64,000 bases of DNA from Eubacteriales bacterium (GTDB lineage Bacteria; Bacillota; Clostridia; Lachnospirales; Lachnospiraceae), in contig JAUNGB010000009.1 in assembly GCA_030524715.1 (NCBI GenBank), forward strand, positions 24,238 to 88,237, given 5' to 3'. Below, one piece after another: positions 61,004 to 64,000 of this stretch; within the stretch, counting starts at the first letter, position 1, and each line of letters opens with the position of its first letter. Under the pieces are notes generated by a model. The model saw only the letters and a list, made by a program, of their open reading frames with translations. It made no database searches and was not told the DNA's origin. The position numbers were made by a program, and so were the translations under genes.

Positions 61004-63889
61004 ATGAAAAAGAACAGACGATTTATGGCAGCATTATTCATGCTGATGCTTTTACTTCTGGTTTCAAGCTTGTTTGAAGCGAAAGCTTTTTCCACGGATA
61101 TACAGAACACGGACATTGTGCAGCCTCAGCCGGAATACAGCACACCAAAAGAGGATTTTTCTTCCGGAATATCGGACTCCGGGATGGAAGAGGAACTATT
61201 TTCAACGACGGAAGAAAAATCCGGTATATCCACGGCCGAAGAATTTAGCGACGGGGTATTGGACGAACAGGCAGAATTTTTCAGTGGGGAGGAAGATGGT
61301 ATAGAAGCTTTTTCGATGCAGCCTCTGACAGAAGTGAAAGCATATTTAGCTTTCAATAATGTCCCCGCAGATAAAATTAAGGCAATGCCCGTATCGGAAC
61401 TGGTTCAGGCACTCCAGGACAAAGATGGAAATAAAATTGAAATTTCGCCGGCTGCCGTATCCTTATGGATAAATTTCAAGATGGATGAAGACAACATTGA
61501 CAAGTACGATCATTATTCAATTAACTCAGAGGAGACAGTAGATCTTTCTGAAGCATCTAATGTGATAGGATATAGATTTGAAATGATCGTTGGGAGCGGA
61601 AACCAGTTAAACTCCGAAAATATCCGCTATATTGTAAAGGTATATACCGGTTATCCTGAAGAATTTTCTTTTGAATTGTATTCTCAGGGAATTGATTCTA
61701 CGCGACAGAAAATTGAACCTAAAAGGATGCAGTTTTTGTTAAGTGATTCCAATATTTATGATCCGAGCGGAAAGCAGATTCCCGTCTGGAATTATGCTTG
61801 TTTTTTAGATGAAGGGGATTACGCAAATCTGTACCTGGGAGTAACTTCGCAATTGGAAGAGCACCCGGATGTTTCGGTAAAAATATATGAAACCTCAGAT
61901 TATTTAAAAAACGGATGGTCTGCTGCGGAATTGACTAGTCGAGTCCTTGATCCGGATATGAAGCAAAAAAACGCCGGATATCGTATGACCGATAATGAAG
62001 CAAGCTTTATCGTGCTGTATTATATTAATGGGGTTCAGGTAGATGTACTTGTACTTGATTATCTGATTACAGGCAATGTTTCTGAAATAAAGGGAGATCT
62101 TCTTACTGATCATAACAGCATAAAGAAAAGTGTTGTAAAGTACACAAACGTTTCTTTTTCCATGGGGTCAGATTCCAGTGAAACGTATGAATATGTTTTG
62201 AATGCGGGATATTCCGCAAATGAAGAGTATTTTCTAACATTGAATGCAATCAGCGGAAGCAATGGAAACGTAAATAATCTGGTGAAAAAGGCGGTTGTCG
62301 GTTTTTATGATTCCATAAGTGCCGCAGAAAGTCGGCTGGATATTAAAAACCTGCTGTTTTCAGAAGAGGGATACAAGGCAAATTATGGGGGAGATGGAGT
62401 AAAATTTACTTTGTTTTTCCAGGCGCCGAATATTTTTGATTCCGGGTACAAATACCAATTTACGGTAAAGGCAAAAAGTGATACGGATGTTACCTGGGAC
62501 TACAGTGATGCGCCTGTTATCGGTTCCAAGGATCCATGGTTCAGAGTTACCGGTGCGTCCAGTAATGGAAAGCTGTTAAATACGTACGTTGTTGAAAATG
62601 GCAAATCTATTAACATGGATACGATGTACGGCTATGGATACCAGGCTGTGCTGATTTATGATACGGTAACAAAAATCCAGCCCACATTCTGGCTCGCAGA
62701 TTCAGATACGGCAAAGGTAACATCGATTTTTACGGATAATGGAAAACGTTTTAAGATTGGGGATACGATTTCCTGTTCTTCAGATGAGACGACGGTAACC
62801 TTTCATGTGACAATAGAAGACAGTAATGGAAAGCATACGAAAAATTACGTTGTTTCATTTATTAAAAAAAGCAATGGTCCCAGGCTGTATGTTGCAGGAC
62901 CGAAGGGGAAAGCGGTAAGGTCCGTATTTCTGGATGAATATTTTGAGTATAAGCATGATATATTTATAGCGAATACAGGCAATAAAGAATTAAGCGGACT
63001 TCGGGTAAAGTTAAACGCTGCCAATGTAAAACTGGATGACTACTGGACCTTAGGAGGAAAAAATGCGGATACACTTGCTCCGTTTACGACAACACAGGCT
63101 TCCGGAAGCGAATATGGGGAGTTGCCGAATATTGCCAAAATACGTCTGCTTCCCGATGGAGAAGGAGCAATAAAAGGAACATTAACAATTTACGCAGATG
63201 GGATAGAACCAATCACAATTAAGCTGATAGGACAGGCTCAAAATCCTAAAATTACAACAAAAGGCATTGGCAATGCAGTAAAATATGTCCCATATTCCTA
63301 TCTTGTAACTACCAACAATATGTATGACTGGAACAAGGTGAAGTTTAGCATTGTATCCGGCAAGCTGCCTAAGGGGGTAAAGCTTTATCCAACAACCGGT
63401 GAGATATACGGAGTTCCACAGGAAACAGGAACATATAAGATTCGGATAAAAGCGTCGTATAGCCAATCCAAGTATTTTGCCCCATCTTATGCGAATTTAA
63501 CACTGAAAGTAAAAAGCAATACAAACAGTAACGTATACAATGCATCAGATTCCGGTTATAAGCTCCTGAATGCAATCGGTAAGGATCAGGGAAATAATCA
63601 CGACTATGTTATAACAAAATATCAGGATTATGTTCTCAGATCATCAGGAAAGCTGGAAGAATTTGTAAATTTATGGCTGAATGGAAAGAAACTGATAAAG
63701 GGAGTGGATTACATATCCGAAAACGGAAGTACTAAAATTACCGTACGTTCCCAAACGTTTAAAAATAAATCCAAAAAAACCGGAACCAATACAATTGCAG
63801 CAGAATTTCGCACAAAAGGTACGATAAGCAGCAAAAAATTGAAGCGAACCGCCCAGAACTACAGAATCAAAATAAAGAAAAGCAAATAA
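61004..63889 (+). CDS. Large secreted Ig-like/cadherin-like surface protein
   Basis: A 961-residue exported protein; AAAGGAGAG precedes the ATG. The signal peptide is KKNRRFMAALFMLMLLLLV, ending near EAKA. An acidic, Ser/Glu/Phe-rich region (about 25-105) contains a repeated short FS/EEF pattern. Beta-rich domains follow. Residues about 745-840 resemble a putative Ig (He_PIG) fold with LPKGVKLYPTTGEIYGVP. The C-terminus (LWLNGKKLIKGVDYISENGS) resembles X2-like domains. No LPXTG motif or membrane anchor is visible. As the last gene of the cluster it may be the extracellular partner of the kinase propeller. Confidence 0.8.
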   Translation: MKKNRRFMAALFMLMLLLLVSSLFEAKAFSTDIQNTDIVQPQPEYSTPKEDFSSGISDSGMEEELFSTTEEKSGISTAEEFSDGVLDEQAEFFSGEEDGIEAFSMQPLTEVKAYLAFNNVPADKIKAMPVSELVQALQDKDGNKIEISPAAVSLWINFKMDEDNIDKYDHYSINSEETVDLSEASNVIGYRFEMIVGSGNQLNSENIRYIVKVYTGYPEEFSFELYSQGIDSTRQKIEPKRMQFLLSDSNIYDPSGKQIPVWNYACFLDEGDYANLYLGVTSQLEEHPDVSVKIYETSDYLKNGWSAAELTSRVLDPDMKQKNAGYRMTDNEASFIVLYYINGVQVDVLVLDYLITGNVSEIKGDLLTDHNSIKKSVVKYTNVSFSMGSDSSETYEYVLNAGYSANEEYFLTLNAISGSNGNVNNLVKKAVVGFYDSISAAESRLDIKNLLFSEEGYKANYGGDGVKFTLFFQAPNIFDSGYKYQFTVKAKSDTDVTWDYSDAPVIGSKDPWFRVTGASSNGKLLNTYVVENGKSINMDTMYGYGYQAVLIYDTVTKIQPTFWLADSDTAKVTSIFTDNGKRFKIGDTISCSSDETTVTFHVTIEDSNGKHTKNYVVSFIKKSNGPRLYVAGPKGKAVRSVFLDEYFEYKHDIFIANTGNKELSGLRVKLNAANVKLDDYWTLGGKNADTLAPFTTTQASGSEYGELPNIAKIRLLPDGEGAIKGTLTIYADGIEPITIKLIGQAQNPKITTKGIGNAVKYVPYSYLVTTNNMYDWNKVKFSIVSGKLPKGVKLYPTTGEIYGVPQETGTYKIRIKASYSQSKYFAPSYANLTLKVKSNTNSNVYNASDSGYKLLNAIGKDQGNNHDYVITKYQDYVLRSSGKLEEFVNLWLNGKKLIKGVDYISENGSTKITVRSQTFKNKSKKTGTNTIAAEFRTKGTISSKKLKRTAQNYRIKIKKSK

Positions 63890-64000
63890 TCGAATATTCT
63901 TTTCAAAAAACATGAAGCCAGAATAATTTCTGTTCATATAAAGAGACTTGAGAGTTGAAAGTTTTCAATAAAAAAAATAACTCTTCCATGTAATTTTATG
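63890..64000 (+). other. Unassigned 3' edge of the window
   Basis: These 111 AT-rich bases hold no recognisable gene or terminator. The kinase cluster may continue beyond this point. Confidence 0.5.

Noticed and set aside
53690-63889. Type VII secretion locus
   Set aside because: No WXG100 protein, EssC/FtsK ATPase or YukD-like gene occurs in the window; could change if downstream sequence is seen.

Overview
The window looks like a chromosomal stretch from a gut Lachnospiraceae-type Firmicute (Clostridia). Supporting signs are strong AGGAGG-like ribosome binding sites with some GTG/TTG starts, a tryptophan T-box leader, a C-terminal fragment of a choloylglycine (bile salt) hydrolase, alpha-galactoside utilisation genes and HicAB/BrnT toxin-antitoxin pairs. 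The genus cannot be fixed from the sequence alone. No rRNA, tRNA, CRISPR array or complete insertion sequence was seen.

Layout. 0-3 kb: tail of a bile salt hydrolase, a BrnT toxin with a short antitoxin, a cysteine-rich redox-type protein, a HAD phosphatase and a YgjP-like metallopeptidase. 2.9-13.8 kb: an alpha-galactoside locus (AraC regulator, ABC binding protein and two permeases, GH36 alpha-galactosidase, two mutarotase-fold proteins, one fused to TPRs), closed by a two-way terminator shared with a MATE exporter. 15-24 kb: orphan HicB, HAD phosphatase, Gfo/Idh/MocA oxidoreductase, a VWA/MoxR-type ATPase module, a histidine phosphatase and a siroheme nitrite/sulfite reductase-like protein. 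24-30 kb: hicAB with a palindromic operator, a decayed nuclease-domain fragment, a strong candidate structured small RNA, and a carboxylesterase-permease pair under a MerR regulator. 30.7-37.9 kb: Trp T-box and the complete trpEGDCFBA operon. 38-45 kb: pgi, an AraC regulator and a sugar cluster (DUF4867 protein, fucose/arabinose isomerase-like protein, xylulokinase). 45-52 kb: PucR regulator, amino-acid ABC transporter, cytidylate-kinase-like protein, class III aminotransferase and iron alcohol dehydrogenase, which together suggest uptake, deamination and reduction of an omega-amino compound.

52.5-64 kb is the most unusual part. After a secreted M23 peptidase comes a tight same-strand array: PP2C phosphatase, a 506-residue protein of unknown function, a Ser/Thr kinase with two FHA domains, a 50-residue single-pass membrane protein, a membrane kinase with a 600-residue extracytoplasmic propeller-like region, and a 961-residue secreted Ig-like protein. 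This reads as a phosphothreonine signalling system that couples an outside sensor to cytoplasmic FHA readers. It may continue beyond the window.

Several short dispersed intergenic repeats also occur: a MITE-like element with TAGAGYGTGTTTGAAAATT ends, a GCGRGCGAGTCTTGAA motif downstream of plus-strand genes, and two further families.
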